Positions 15,541 to 27,786 of a DNA stretch of 64,000 nt are shown here, piece by piece. A program made the position numbers and the translations under genes. The stretch's first letter is position 1; the number at the start of each line of letters is the position of its first letter. Source of the stretch: Antedon bifida (taxonomy: Eukaryota; Echinodermata; Crinoidea; Comatulida; Antedonidae); NCBI GenBank assembly GCA_963402885.1, contig OY727098.1, positions 2,971,001-3,035,000 of the forward strand, in the 5' to 3' direction. The notes below the pieces were generated by a model that was not told where the DNA came from, did no database searches, and was given only the letters and a program-made list of their open reading frames with translations.

Positions 15541-15744
15541 TAAACTGCATTACTGTGTTTAAATTTCTCATACAACCAACTAAACTGAACTGCATTCTTC
15601 TGTTTAATTTTGCCCTTAACAACTAACTCATACAACTAATAGATAAAACTACAATGTACTTTTAATTATGCTCTATAAGAACAGAACTAACTAAACTGAA
15701 CAGTAATCCTGTTTTTCCTACAACCTATTGTTGAGTTGTTCCAT

Positions 15745-16195
15745 AGATAGTTACAGCTCAACAATAACTAATTATCAACTACCCCTACTATCATCAAATC
15801 AACTAGATCATTCCTAGAATATTAAACACATGTTGTGTTTAAATTACCCAACCAATTACTGAATAATCAACTACATTTACTGTGTTTGAATCAGGTGAAC
15901 AATAACTAATTATCAACTACATCTACTATCATCAAATCAACTAAACATTCCTAAATATTAAACTACACATGTTGTGTTTAAATTACCCAAACAATTACTG
16001 AATAATCAACTACATTTATTGTGTTTGAATCAGGTGAACAATAACTAATTATCAACTACATCTACTATCATCAAATCAACTAAACATTCCTAAATATTAA
16101 ACTACACATGTTGTGTTTTTAAAATACCCAAACAATTACTGATTACTCAACAACATTTATTGAATTTATTTGAATCAGGTGAACAATAATTTTGT
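15745..16195. repeat. Satellite family C, third array
   Basis: Three to four monomers of the 139-bp family, starting in mid-monomer after a mosaic of family A' and B pieces (15540-15745) and stopping abruptly at AGGTGAACAATAA, where a 47-bp A' array begins. Confidence 0.85.
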
Positions 16196-16570
16196 CCTAA
16201 AGCAACTAACTAAACTGAACTGCATTGCTGTGTTTAATTTTGCCCTTAACAACTAACTAAACTGAACTGCATTCCTCTGTTTAATTTTGCCCTTAACAAC
16301 TAACTAAACTGAACTGCATTGCTGTGTTTAATTTTGCCCTTAACAACTAACTAAACTGAACTGCATTCCTCTGTTTAATTTTGCCCTTAACAACTAACTA
16401 AACTGAACTGCATTCCTCTGTTTAATTTTGCCCTTAACAACTAACTAAACTGAACTGCATTCCTCTGTTTAATTTTGCCCTTAACAACTAACTAAACTGA
16501 ACTACATTCCTCTGTTTAATTTTGCCCTAAACAACTAACTAAACTGAACTGCATTGCTGTGTTTAAATTT
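16196..16570. repeat. Satellite family A' array, 47-bp monomer
   Basis: Seven to eight monomers built on AACTAACTAAACTGAACTGC followed by a T-rich half ending in TTTTGCCCTTAAC. AACTAACTAA starts at 16204 and 16251, giving a 47-bp period. A' differs from A by a doubled CTAA step and a GCATT segment, so the two are probably related. Confidence 0.85.
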
Positions 16571-16699
16571 ATCCTACAAACAATAGATCAAACTACAATG
16601 TACTCCTAATTGTGTTCTATAATAACTGTACCCCTACACATGTCTAACTACTTGAATGTCCTGTATTATTGTGTTGTCCAATAGATTATTTCTCAACAG

Positions 16700-18225
16700 T
16701 GTTATATTTGCTGTTTTATTTTGTCCTAAACAACTAACTAAACTGAACTGTATTGGTGTGTTTAAATTTCACCTACAACCAACTAAACTGAACTGCAATC
16801 CTGTGTTTAATTGTGTTCTACAAACAACTAAACTAAACTTCTCTATTTAATTTTGTTCTACAACCAACTAAACTAAACTGAATTTCTCTGTTTAATTTTG
16901 TTCTACAACCAAATAAACTAAAGTAAACTGAATTGCTCTGTTTAATGTTGTTCTACAACCAAATAAAATAAACTGAATTACTCTGTTAAATTGTGTCCTA
17001 CAACCAACTAAACTAAACTGAATTTCTCTGTTTATTGTTTTCTACAACCAACTAAACTAAACTGAATTGCTGTGTTTAATTGTGTCCTAAAACCAACTAA
17101 ACTAAACTGAACTGCTCTGTTTAATTTTGTTCTACAACCAACTAAGCTAAATTAGAATTGCTCTGTTTAATGTTGTTATACAACCAACTAAACTAAACTG
17201 AATTTCTCTGTTTATTTTTTTCTACAACCAACTAAACTAAACTAAATTACTCTGTTTAATTGTGTTCTACAACCAAATAAAATAAACTGAACTGCTCTGT
17301 TTAATTTTGTTCTACAACCAACTAAGCTAAATTAGAATTGCTCTGTTTAATTTTGTTCTAAAACCAACTAAGCTAAACTGAACTGAATTGCTCTGTTTAA
17401 TTGTGTCTTACAACCAACTAAACTAAACTGAATTGCTCTGTTTATTTTGTTCTACAACCAACTAAACTAAAGTAAACTGAATTGCTCTGTTTAATGTTGT
17501 TCTACAACCAAATAAAATAAACTGAATTACTCTGTTAAATTGTGTCCTACAACCAACTAAACTAAACTGAATTTCTCTGTTTATTTTTTTCTACAACCAA
17601 CTAAACTAAACTGAATTGCTGTGTTTAATTGTGTCCTAAAACCAACTAAACTAAACTGAACTGCTCTGTTTAATTTTGTTCTACAACCAACTAAGCTAAA
17701 TTAGAATTGCTCTGTTTAATGTTGTTCTACAACCAAATAAAATAAACTGAATTACTCTGTTAAATTGTGTCCTACAACCAACTAAACTAAACTGAATTTC
17801 TCTGTTTATTTTTTTCTACAACCAACTAAACTAAACTAAATTACTCTGTTTAATTGTGTTCTACAACCAAATAAAATAAACTGAACTGCTCTGTTTAATT
17901 TTGTTCTACAACCAACTAAGCTAAATTAGAATTGCTCTGTTTAATTTTGTTCTAAAACCAACTAAGCTAAACTGAACTGAATTGCTCTGTTTAATTGTGT
18001 CTTACAACCAACTAAACTAAACTGAATTGCTCTGTTTATTTTGTTCTACAACCAACTAAACTAAACTAAACTGAACTGCTGTGTTTACCTGTTTCCTATA
18101 ACCAATTAAACTAAACTGTTCTGTTTAGTTTTGTTCTACAAACAACTAAATTAAACTGAATTGCTCTGTTTAATTTTGTCTTACAACCAAATAAACTAAA
18201 CTGCTGTGTTTAATTGTGTCAATAT
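16700..18225. repeat. Satellite family A block with internal ~0.5-kb duplication
   Basis: More than 30 family-A monomers. The variants AAATAAAATAAACTGAATTA and CTAAGCTAAATTAGAATTGC recur in the same order several times between 16960 and 17960, showing that groups of monomers were duplicated together. Confidence 0.85.
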
Positions 18226-18760
18226 ATTATTTATGAATAAATTAAGTCCTACAACTAACTAAACTAAACTGCATTCTTGTTTATATTTGTTCCTACAGTA
18301 AATAACTAAACTGAACTGCTGTGTCTGCATTTGTCCTACAACCAAATAAACTAAACTACATTGTTGTGTCTACATTTGTCCTACAACAATTAACCAAACT
18401 AAACTATGTTCACTTTTGTTTCACAACCAACTAAATTCCATTGCTGTGTTTAAATTTGTCCTACAGTACAATTAACTAAACTATACTAAACTGAATTGAT
18501 GTTTTTAATTGTTTTCCTATACAGAAAATAACTAAACTGAACTGTATTCCCCTGTTTAAATATGTTCTACAACCAACTAAACTACATTGCTGCTTTTAAT
18601 TTTTCCCTACAGTAAATAACTAAACAAAACTGTATTCCTTAGTTTAATTTTGTCCTACAACAACTAACTGAACTGTATTGCTGTTTTTAATTTTTCCCTA
18701 CAGTAATTAACTAAACTGACTGCATTTCTGTGTTTAACTTTGGTCTACAAGAAGATTTAA
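18226..18760. repeat. Decayed A/A' satellite
   Basis: Words such as CCTACAACCAACTAAAC and AACTAAACTGAACTG persist but spacing and sequence are irregular. This looks like the old edge of the satellite complex. A similar decayed stretch lies at 21060-21545. Confidence 0.7.
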
Positions 18761-20566
18761 TTTGTTCTACATTAAATACAAGCTATTCTAAAAGGTCTTT
18801 TCTGTATGTTGGTGTGTGAGTGTGTTTATGTATGGTTAGTAGATAAATGAAACATTGTTAGTAAATTAAAGCAAAACATTTATAATGAGATTACTGATTA
18901 CCTTAATTATTAATAAGCCATTAACTTGTATGTGAAGTGGAGGATGTTTGAAACCACAGCAGTAACTGAAAAAATGAAAAAGCCCATTTTAATAAACATT
19001 AGAAGTTGTCTAAAAAAAAGTTTTAATTTTGGATTTGAAATATAATACTTTACTAACAATTCTCAGATGTGTTATATTACACTTTTCTCACTTCATTTTT
19101 AATTGTAAATGTATTTGCTTTGTATTGGCTTTAGAATTAATTTCACCTGTTAAATTACATTTCTAGTCATTGACTTGGGTGCTTTGTTGTATTTAATTGG
19201 GCTTAAAATTGTTTAATGGTCATTTTGTTTTAACATGAATTAATGTGTATGAAAATATAGACTATTAGTTATATTCAACCATCTCCTCTTTTTTCTTCCT
19301 AAATGTATTATTCATCTTGTTTCCACTTCCACTTCTAGATTATCCTCTTTCTTATCCATTATCACTGTTTAAAAAAAAAACCATTATATTCATAGTCATT
19401 AGTATACTAATAAAACTAATAACATTTGTAGTGCATTATTCATTTTTATGACCTAAACAGACTGTATTTCTGTGTACCATATATTGTGATTTTTAACAAT
19501 GTACCCAAACAAGAACAGCTGTTGGAGAAGGGAAAGCTAAATTGAATTTGGGCATTTCAAATTAACTACTTTTTTACTGTCTTTTGTAATTGTGTTGTCA
19601 ACTAATCACATTAGACATTTTGTTTGATAAATGTAATGTAAATTTAATTTCTAATTGTACTGCTACAATTATTACTATTATCTGATGGTTTAAAACATAA
19701 AGCAATATTGAGATGACCAATTACCTTTAAAAGACATCAAATTGTGAAGTAAGACTTGTTGAAAGCATGAGAAGTGGTGACTGATTAACAATACTTGGTA
19801 CTAATCATAGCAGAGGCTGAAAATATAATTAATAAAAAAAATATGTGAATAAACATTTTTACTTGTAGTACTAGCAGTTTTTGTTTTTTTTATTAGCATT
19901 TTTCCACCTAAATTACCTCTTTATTTTACATTTACTCTATTTCAATGCTATATGTTATTAGTTTGACTGGCCTCATTACATGTCCTACCATTGATTTCAT
20001 GTTTATTTAATTGATTGTTTTAATGTAAGGTATGATTTTAGTCATATATTCAACCATATATTTTCTGCTCCTTCATCTTGTAATTTTCCTCTCTTCTAGA
20101 TCTTTTTTCCATTTGTACCATCATGTTTTTCACTGAAAAAAAAACTGAATACAGTCAACACCAACAGCATTCAATAGTTACTATTTTAAGAAATCTCTTT
20201 TGTTACCACTAGGCCTACTACCATTATTTGGATTGAATTATTATTATTTATTACTTTATTTATAATTTTAAGGAGTAATTGTTATTTTTATGACCTAAAA
20301 ATAATTGTATTTTCATATGTTGTTAGTAACATTAAAACGTTGATTAAGCGTGGGACTTAAAATACCTGAAGTTAAGTTGATTATTGAGTCATCAGAAATT
20401 GAATAGGCTAGTTGATTGAATACTCCAAACCGGACACTAAAACTAAAAATTAATTTACATTATAAGTCATATATAGTATTTTTAATTCGTGAAAATAGTA
20501 TTACAAAATTATGTTTAAAATATTTACGATGGATGCTTGATTACTGATTTAATGCGAAGCTTGTTC
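18761..20566. repeat. Segmental duplication, copy 1
   Basis: Non-satellite AT-rich sequence that is repeated in the same orientation at 21545-22540. Shared landmarks are ACATTAAATACAAGCTATTC (18766 and 21550) and CTCCAAACCGGACACTAAAA (about 20424 and 22403). This copy has roughly 0.8 kb (about 19260-20060) that the second copy lacks. No coding potential is seen. Confidence 0.85.
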
Positions 20567-21060
20567 TAACTTAACTAAACTGCTTTGTTTAATTGTGTCC
20601 TACAACAAACTCCTAATTGTGTCCTATAATAACTGTACCCCTACACATGTTTAACTACTTGGATGTCCTGTATTGTTGGGTTGTTTTATAGATGATTTCT
20701 CAACCAATTATACTTTCAGATTGTCTAAAATATTTACTCCTAATTGTTTTCTATAATAACTGTACCCCTACACATGTCTAACTACTTGAATGTCCTGTAT
20801 TGTTGAGTGATTTAATAGATGATTTCTCAACCAATTACACTTTCAGATTGTCTAAAATATGTACTCTTAATTGTGTTCTATAATAACTGTACCACTACAC
20901 ATGTCTAACTACTTGAATATCCTGTATTATTGGTTTGTTTAATAGATGATTTCTCAACCAATTATACTTTCAGATTTTCTAAATATGTACTCTTAATTGT
21001 GTTCTATAATAAATGTACCGCTACACATGTCTAACTAGTTTAATGTTGTGTCAATAAATG
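20567..21060. repeat. Satellite family B outlier block
   Basis: Four ~128-bp family-B monomers (ACATGTCTAACTACTTGAAT and neighbours) between the two copies of the segmental duplication. They show that the duplicated unit included satellite sequence. Confidence 0.8.
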
Positions 21061-21544
21061 ATTTCTAAACCAATTTTGTCCTACAAACTGCAATATTTAT
21101 GTGTTTATTTTTTCCTACAGTAAAAAACTAAACTGAACTGTATTGCTGTGTCTGCATTTGTCATACAACAATTAACCAAACTGTTCATTTTTGTCCAACA
21201 ACCAACTAAAACTAAACTTCATTCCTCTGTTATTTTTTTTCCCTATACAGTAAATAACTAAACTCAACTGGACTGCATTCTCCTGTGTAAATTTGTTCTA
21301 CAACCAACTACTGAACTACATTGCTCTGTTTAATTTTTATATACAGTAAATATAAACTAAACTGAACTGTATTCCTCCGTTTAATTTTAAGCAACTAACT
21401 AAGCTTTATTGGTGTTGAATTTTGTCCTACAACTAATAAGCCTAGATCAAACTTTTGTTGTGTTTAATTTTGTCCTACAACAACTAATTGAACTGCATTG
21501 CTGTGTTTAACTTTGGTATACAACTACATTGTTATGTTTAATTT

Positions 21545-22540
21545 TGTCCTACATTAAATACAAGCTATTCTAAAAGGTGTTTTGTGTATGTTGGTGTGTG
21601 AGTGTGTTTATGTATGGTTAGTAGATAAATGAAACATTGTTAGTAAATTAAAGCAAAACATTTATAATGAGTTTACTGATTACCTTAATTATTAATAAGC
21701 CATTAACTTGTATGTGAAGTGGAGGATGTTTGAAACCACAGCAGTAACTGAAAAATTGAAAAAGCACATTTTAATAAACATTAGAAGTTGTCTAAAATAA
21801 AAGTTTTAATTTTGTATTTTATTTATATTACATTTCTAACAATTCTGACTGTTACATTACACTTTTCTCACTTCATTTTAATTGTAAATGTATTTGCTTT
21901 GTATTGGCTTTAGAATTAATTTAAGACACCTGTTAAATTACATTTCATGTCATTGACTTGGGTGCTTTGTTGTATTTAATTGGGCTTAAAATAGTTCAAT
22001 AGTCATTTTGTTTTAACATGAACTAATGTGTATGAAAATTGCCATACAGACAAGTATACCATATTTTTCCTGCTCCTTCATCTTGTTATTTTCCTCTCTT
22101 CTAGATACATTTTTCTCCATTTGTACCATAATGTGTTTCACTGAAAAAAAAAACTGAATACAGTCAACACAACAGTATTTAATAGTTACTATTTTAAAAC
22201 ATCTCTTTTGCTACCATTATTTGGATTGAATTAATGTTTATTTATACTTTTAAGGAGTAATTGTTATTTTTATGACCTAAAAGTAATTGTATTTTTATAT
22301 GTTGTTAGTCACATTAAACATAAGTTGAATAAGCTTGAGACTTAAAATACCTGAAGTTAAATTGATTATTGAGTCATCAGAAATTGAGTAGTTGATTGAA
22401 TACTCCAAACCGGACACTAAAACTAAAAATTAATTTGCTTTGTAAGTCATAATAGTATGTTTAATTCGTGAATAATAGTATTACAAAATTATGTTAAAAA
22501 TACTTAGGATGGATGCTTGATTTAATGCGGGGCTTGTTCT
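21545..22540. repeat. Segmental duplication, copy 2
   Basis: Direct repeat of 18761-20566 at a distance of about 2.8 kb at its left end, with an internal deletion that joins ...GTGTATGAAAAT to a CATATTTTTCCTGCTCC-type segment. It ends at GATGGATGCTTGAT, as copy 1 does. Confidence 0.85.
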
Positions 22541-22559
22541 AAGCTAGCTGTTAATGATG

Positions 22560-23150
22560 TAGAAGGTAAACCTACTACAGTACACCTTCTGTAAATGTCT
22601 AGGCTAGGCCTAGGCTATGCTAGAAGTCAGATAGGCCCTAACATACATAATGTAGGTAGGGCCTAGATACCTGTCAAAGCCTTACTAGAGGTTCTAGCCT
22701 AGGCCTAGTCTAGTTTTAGGATGTAGGCTACATCTAGGCCTAGGCAGGCTTCTAGCACTGAGTACTACCTAGGCCTAGCCTAAGATAGGCTATGCCTCCT
22801 AGCTAGACTAGGCTAGTAGAGGAGTAGGCCTCCTACAGTAGGCCCCAAGCCAGGCTAAAAAGTTGTAAATAATAGGCCGTGCTTATTTCTAGACAAAGGC
22901 CTAGTCAGTGCCTATCCTATGCCTAGATTCCAGAAAAGTTAGGTCTAGGCCTACTCTGTTTATGCACTTACAAACCTGTAAACAGACACTAGGGCCTAGG
23001 CCTAATGTAGAACGAGGCCTAAGCGGTAAGCCTAATTAGGCCGCCTGGGCAGAGCGTGTGAGACCCCCGGGCCGTACACAAGGTTTGGCACTTTGTGTGC
23101 ATCATAGACCTAAGGCCTAGGCCCCTATTTACCTCTCATAGATTACCGCC
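22560..23150. repeat. Dense TAGGCCTA-type palindrome cluster
   Basis: The self-complementary words TAGGCCTA and CCTAGGCCTAGG and their variants occur dozens of times in about 0.6 kb, and this stretch is richer in G+C than its surroundings. The same octamer is scattered through the rest of the window. No gene or array period is apparent. Confidence 0.75.
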
Positions 23151-25000
23151 AGAGAGTCAGATAACAACATTAAATATATAACATTGAACTATAACTATTT
23201 AAAAAATCTATATTACAACAAAAATAAATAACAACTTACGGTATACCTGGTTTATTCTATAGTTTACTGTAGGCTGTTGATGCTGTTAGGCCTAGGATGC
23301 TGGGTTCCAGTGAAAATGCTTAGGATTTTAAAATTTCGTGACATTTAATCGCCAATTTAACAGTTTTAAAACTATATAAATCAATAAAATCAACGTCTAG
23401 TGGATGCAGAATGTTTTAATAATTACACATATTAAAGGAATTTTTGTTTCTAGTATGTTAAACAAAATAAATCGTAATTTAATACAAGACCTGCCACAAG
23501 TCCTTAAATTTGAAACGTTTTACAATTTTAGAATGAAAACAAAATTCCGAAAAATTGTAATATTTACTTTTAAAATTATCATTTGCTAACTAAATGATGA
23601 CTAATAATGAAAATAAAGCTTTTCATTATGTAAATTGCTATATAATGATAGTTAAGGTATTTTAATAAGTCATTTTACATTTTTAATAAACTTTGAGTGA
23701 ACGAGACAATTATATTTGAGTTCTAGCGACCACAAAATCTAAAAAAAATCGGTTTTTATTAAAAATATAAACACGCTTAAATTCAAAAAATCAAAATAGC
23801 AGATCGATAGTATGTTAAACATAGACTAACATACCTAAAAATAGTTTGTGTTCGTAAAGTAACCACGTTGTAAAAGCATTTTAAAAATTAAGAAAATACG
23901 TAGCAAACGGCCAAAATGAGCAATATTTTTTAAATATCTCCGAATTTTTTTAGTTTTATAAATCCAAATTTGGCACACATAATCCAACAATATATATGAA
24001 CACATTGTACAAAAATTATATTTATTGAGTAAATACGTTAAACGCAATGACTATTTGAGTTTTGGTACGTAGCAAAATGACATCCCAATTTTTCGCGAAA
24101 AAATTCAATATAGAATTATTTTTTTAAAGTAACTTAAAATTAAGATAAATCGATGAAATTTCGTATACACGTTCTTTATATGATCTTCTATCGTATACAA
24201 AAAAGAAATTTCAAATCGGATAAGTAAAAAAAAAATTAGAAGTTCAAGACGGTTAAGGTTGGTTGTTGTCAAATCAGGCCTATCAAAACTACTACCCGAT
24301 AAGTAGGCATGATTCAGAAACCAATATTTCAAAAAGTGCGTGATAAGAAAATATAAGCTGATGATAGGGTAAACTCTATTAAAATGTCTTTATAAATGTG
24401 GTTATCCGATCAAATTTCGATCATTTTTAGAAAAGTTATCGTAATTTGAAAATTTAAATTCTCAAGACGTTTTTGGCCGTTTGCTCCTATCGATGAGCAA
24501 TGTAATTGAATAGGAAAACATATACGTCACAGGTCAAATGCAAAGTAGCAAAGGCCATTTGAGAAATAGCACATATATATCCATCGTAGCAAAAGCCGTT
24601 GAGTTCTATCTATATATATATATATATATATGTATACAAGGTGGTGTATTTCATACTGTATGAATACCAAAAATTAGTAATTTGTGTATTTATTATTTGT
24701 CCATTCCATTATTCAATATGGTGATAATTAACTTTATAAGTATCGTAATGTATTTAAACATTTGCGTAATAGGCCTATAAAGTCAATAAAATATTGTATT
24801 ATAGGCCTAACTATAGGCTACTATTTGTACTTTTAAGTTTAAAAAACTGTTAAAAACTTGAAGCTAAACCAAGAAGTGTTTCCTTTTTTAAAATGTATCA
24901 ACTCGCTTTAATTCTAATTTATAGTCTTTTCATGAATTTAAAAGAAGAAAAAATGATAATGACACATGATAGGCAGGATTAAATTCCGTAATTCAATACC
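23151..25000. other. AT-rich DNA with no recognised gene
   Basis: Only short chance frames are present. Several GTAGCAAA-GGCC-like phrases occur (23899, 24542, 24584), and GCAAACGGCCAAAA near 23902 is inverted at about 24472, so a degraded inverted-repeat element of about 0.6 kb is possible. Confidence 0.4.
24603..24632. repeat. (TA)n microsatellite
   Basis: Alternating T and A over about 25 bases, bounded by TCTATC and GTATAC. Confidence 0.9.
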
Positions 25001-27015
25001 AGGGGCAAATAGATTTAAATAAATAACGAAACAAACTTATTTCAGTAACAGCGATGAGATGGATTGGAATTTTATGAGGACTTCTTTTAAATTAATAACA
25101 ATCAACAGGTGACACTGGCTTTTTATCATTTAAATTTTATCAAATGTTTGTTTAACCACCCTGGCCTTTGCGCACCCTGCCATCTTCAAAGCTAATCCAA
25201 TATTAAAATGACAAATCTATCGTGCAAATTTACAAAAAGCAACCCACCGCATTCTGTGTAACCTGCACAATGAAACCAGTTGGATATACCCGACTACAGC
25301 TTTTACCTACGACCCATCTTATTGACTCGTTAGTTTTGACATCATATTAAATTAAACAAAATACGATCCACATAAAATATGTCTTAGTGGAGCGGCTTGA
25401 TGGTTGGGAACTCCCCGAGCATCTTAGCTAAATGTAATGGTGGTCTGTTCACGTTCTTCCACAGTGTATTGCACGTTCCGGGAGTCACTGAATATTTTGT
25501 TTCATTTAATTATTATAATAGCCATTTCAATATGTTTTTATTTGGTTTCATTTTACCTTCTATTTTTCATAACGCAGCAAAAGGTTGCACAGGGGCTTTG
25601 TCAACAAGTCATTATAAGCGGTAAGGCAGAGCGCCCCCTAAGAAGTTTTGCACAGTATGGTAGCTTTTCGGAACCCATCCTCCAGCACATGACAAATGTC
25701 CCCAGGCCTACACAAACAGAACGTGACAAAGTTGTATGTGTTATGCATTGATCTCAGTTATAAGGAAATTATTTTATTGAAATTCATGTCAGGGTTACGA
25801 AAGTAAATCATGAATTAGACTTTTATTTATTAACACTAATTCAATTATGCCTACAAATGTAAACCAATTGATTGGCCGTTAGCACATTGCAATTTTTGTC
25901 CCAAATTAAACTAACGTTGTTCTTTACGCTCCCGCCAAAATTTAAAATATGGTTTTTGTAAAATACGCCATGGTATTAAGCACGGAAAACTAATATTTCC
26001 ATCTGTTTGACTGGAACATATCAAACAGTTCATCTAAAAATGAGTTTAATAAATAAAATTAATTTATAATTAAATTTATTTTTTTTAAAACTGCCTCGTT
26101 TAGGCTTCGTTTGCTTCTTTGATTATATTGACATGTTTACTGTTTACAAATGAATCTTTGTTTTATCGTCTGCTGGGTGCTAGATCACGTGGAAAGATGT
26201 GACGGTATGACCTCACGCTGGATAGCGCATTACTAACATCTGACACCTGACCCTAATGCCAACAGTTCAGAATCGGGATATCCGACTGTTTGCGCCCCGA
26301 AGCAATCTTCTTCCACTTACTTCTATCATTTGTTTCCAATTTCCAAGATTAAAACATGCCAATGTATTTTCGTTGCAAATTTACAAAATAAACATTGTAA
26401 AAAATCTACTCAAAGGTAGGCCGATTCAATTTGCTTTCAAAATTGAATCATATTGACGAAATTCTAGCCCTCTGGCTTCTGGGCATATCCGATCAGATGA
26501 GGTGGAACACGACTGAAAGACCTAGATTTTGACCGATACGGACAAACACAAAACAACCCGACGAATCAGTATTCAGCTAAAAAATGACGGGAGACATAAC
26601 CATATTACTGTATAGGAAATCCTATAGTGTTACTTGCGAATCAGTACTATTTCAACAATATATCATATCGTATAAAAGCCATGTGCAACTAAATCGTCAC
26701 GGTTTATGAATATATTAAAATTTAATGTTATTTTATTGAATACATCACGTACATATATAATAATTATCTAATTCAAAATAAAACAAAGAGGAAACATGCT
26801 CAATGCCTCTCATTTTGATAATGAGTAGCTTGTTTGTCAGAAAAACAAACATGTCTTAATTGATCAACTGGGAAGAGCTCACAACTTTATGACAGATTTG
26901 ATGACGAATCAACCAAAATGCGGAATAATCAATTTAAAGTGTTTTACCTAATTCTACAAGTCAATGTTTGCCATAGTTTGATCTAGAATGACAATAAAAG
27001 CAGGGTGGTCATTCG
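25001..27015. other. No recognised gene
   Basis: A plus-strand frame at 25437-25751 includes residues GSFSEPILQHMTNVPRPTQT, but it has no recognisable domain and its 5' part is low-complexity hydrophobic. I could not support a gene here. Confidence 0.35.
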
Positions 27016-27242
27016 TCAACAGATACCGCAACTTACAAAAAGTGAACTCAAGCTATCATCTAAATTCCTAGCCGTGTTTTTACGCAGTGCTAGATGCCGG
27101 CTGCCCGGCGAGAAGGCAAAGTGTACCGCTGAGGTGCATGGGTGGGTATTAGCATCCGGAATTAAGTTGATACTTCTTCCTAAGTGGCCACTGTGCACAT
27201 TCAGTTGAAGACGATTAGCATGCAGGGAACAGTCGGAAACTA
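27016..27242 (-). CDS. Exon-like segment of an unidentified gene (low confidence)
   Basis: A minus-strand frame opens after a possible acceptor (TTATTAG, just above 27242) and runs to a stop near 27016. It has mixed, protein-like composition, including the stretches LQLNVHSGHLGRSIN and HFAFSPGSRHLAL; the latter recalls a WD40 beta-strand, a weak resemblance. If preceded by the exon-like segment at 27678-27786, the phases agree (donor phase 1, acceptor completing a GTT codon). An internal donor such as CTGC|GTAAAA near HLAL could end the exon earlier. The opposite strand is also open over part of this interval, which weakens the case. Family not recognised. Confidence 0.25.
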
Positions 27243-27677
27243 ATAACATTCTAGAGGGCGGACTTTATAGACTGCAAAGGCAATATAATATGCTGTCATT
27301 TTATATTACGAAAAATCGATAAATTCAAAACAACAATTTAAACATAGACCAACATCAAATGGTGGCAACTTTAAATCAATGCAACTAACACGTTTTACCA
27401 ATCAAAATGAGTTTTTAACTTTCTCTAGGCCTAATAATCTATCACGTACGCTCACACACATACCGAACTGTACATGCAAAAGCATTCTTTTATTCGACCA
27501 GACCTAGTCACTCGCACATCGCTCACACAAAACAACGAGTCTCAGTAACAGACTCTGAATAGGCCATTATTCTACATTAATTCATAACTACATTGTAATT
27601 ACAAGGCTGAGAGGTTGTCTAAAACTCAACCCATTAAGTAGGCCTAACCAGTGGTTTTGATTTACTCCGTTACATAC

Positions 27678-27786
27678 CTTTATAGTCTTGAGAGTCCATG
27701 TCCCAATCTGGAAGTGGTGGTATGAGTTCAAAATAGTTCAACCTCATTTGCATTTTACACATGGGCACATGGACACCTTCAAGTAC
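27678..27786 (-). CDS. Exon-like segment with good donor, family unknown
   Basis: The minus strand reads 36 codons between a possible acceptor (CGAATAG|GTACTT) and a strong donor (AAAG|GTATGT). Encoded residues include HVPMCKMQMRLNYFELIPPL followed by PDWDMDSQDYK, a composition typical of real protein. The acceptor has a poor pyrimidine tract, so an alternative is a first exon starting at one of the in-frame ATGs. It ends in phase 1, matching the segment at 27016-27242. No family is recognised and neighbouring exons were not found, so this could still be chance. Confidence 0.3.

Larger units (their letters stand above)
1003..18225. repeat. 17-kb composite satellite complex with higher-order structure
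   Basis: Almost the whole interval is tandem repeat. Four monomer types alternate in blocks: A (~45 bp, core TCCTACAACCAACTAAACTA), A' (~47 bp, core AACTAACTAAACTGAACTGC), B (~128 bp, core CCCCTACACATGTCTAACTA) and C (139 bp, core AATCAGGTGAACAATAACTA). Higher-order repetition is visible. The marker CCACACGTGTAACTAGTTG occurs at 4311, 6071, 8473 and 9715. The independent marker GCTGTTTTTTATTTTGC occurs at 1660, 4980, 6495, 8897 and 10140. Both give spacings of about 2402 and 1242 bp for the last intervals, so whole A-B cassettes were duplicated. Base composition is very AT-rich with few CpG. No coding function is supported. Confidence 0.95.

Noticed and set aside
25397-25751. Plus-strand frames of 75 and 104 codons
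   Set aside because: They overlap in different frames, contain low-complexity hydrophobic runs, and lack recognisable domains.
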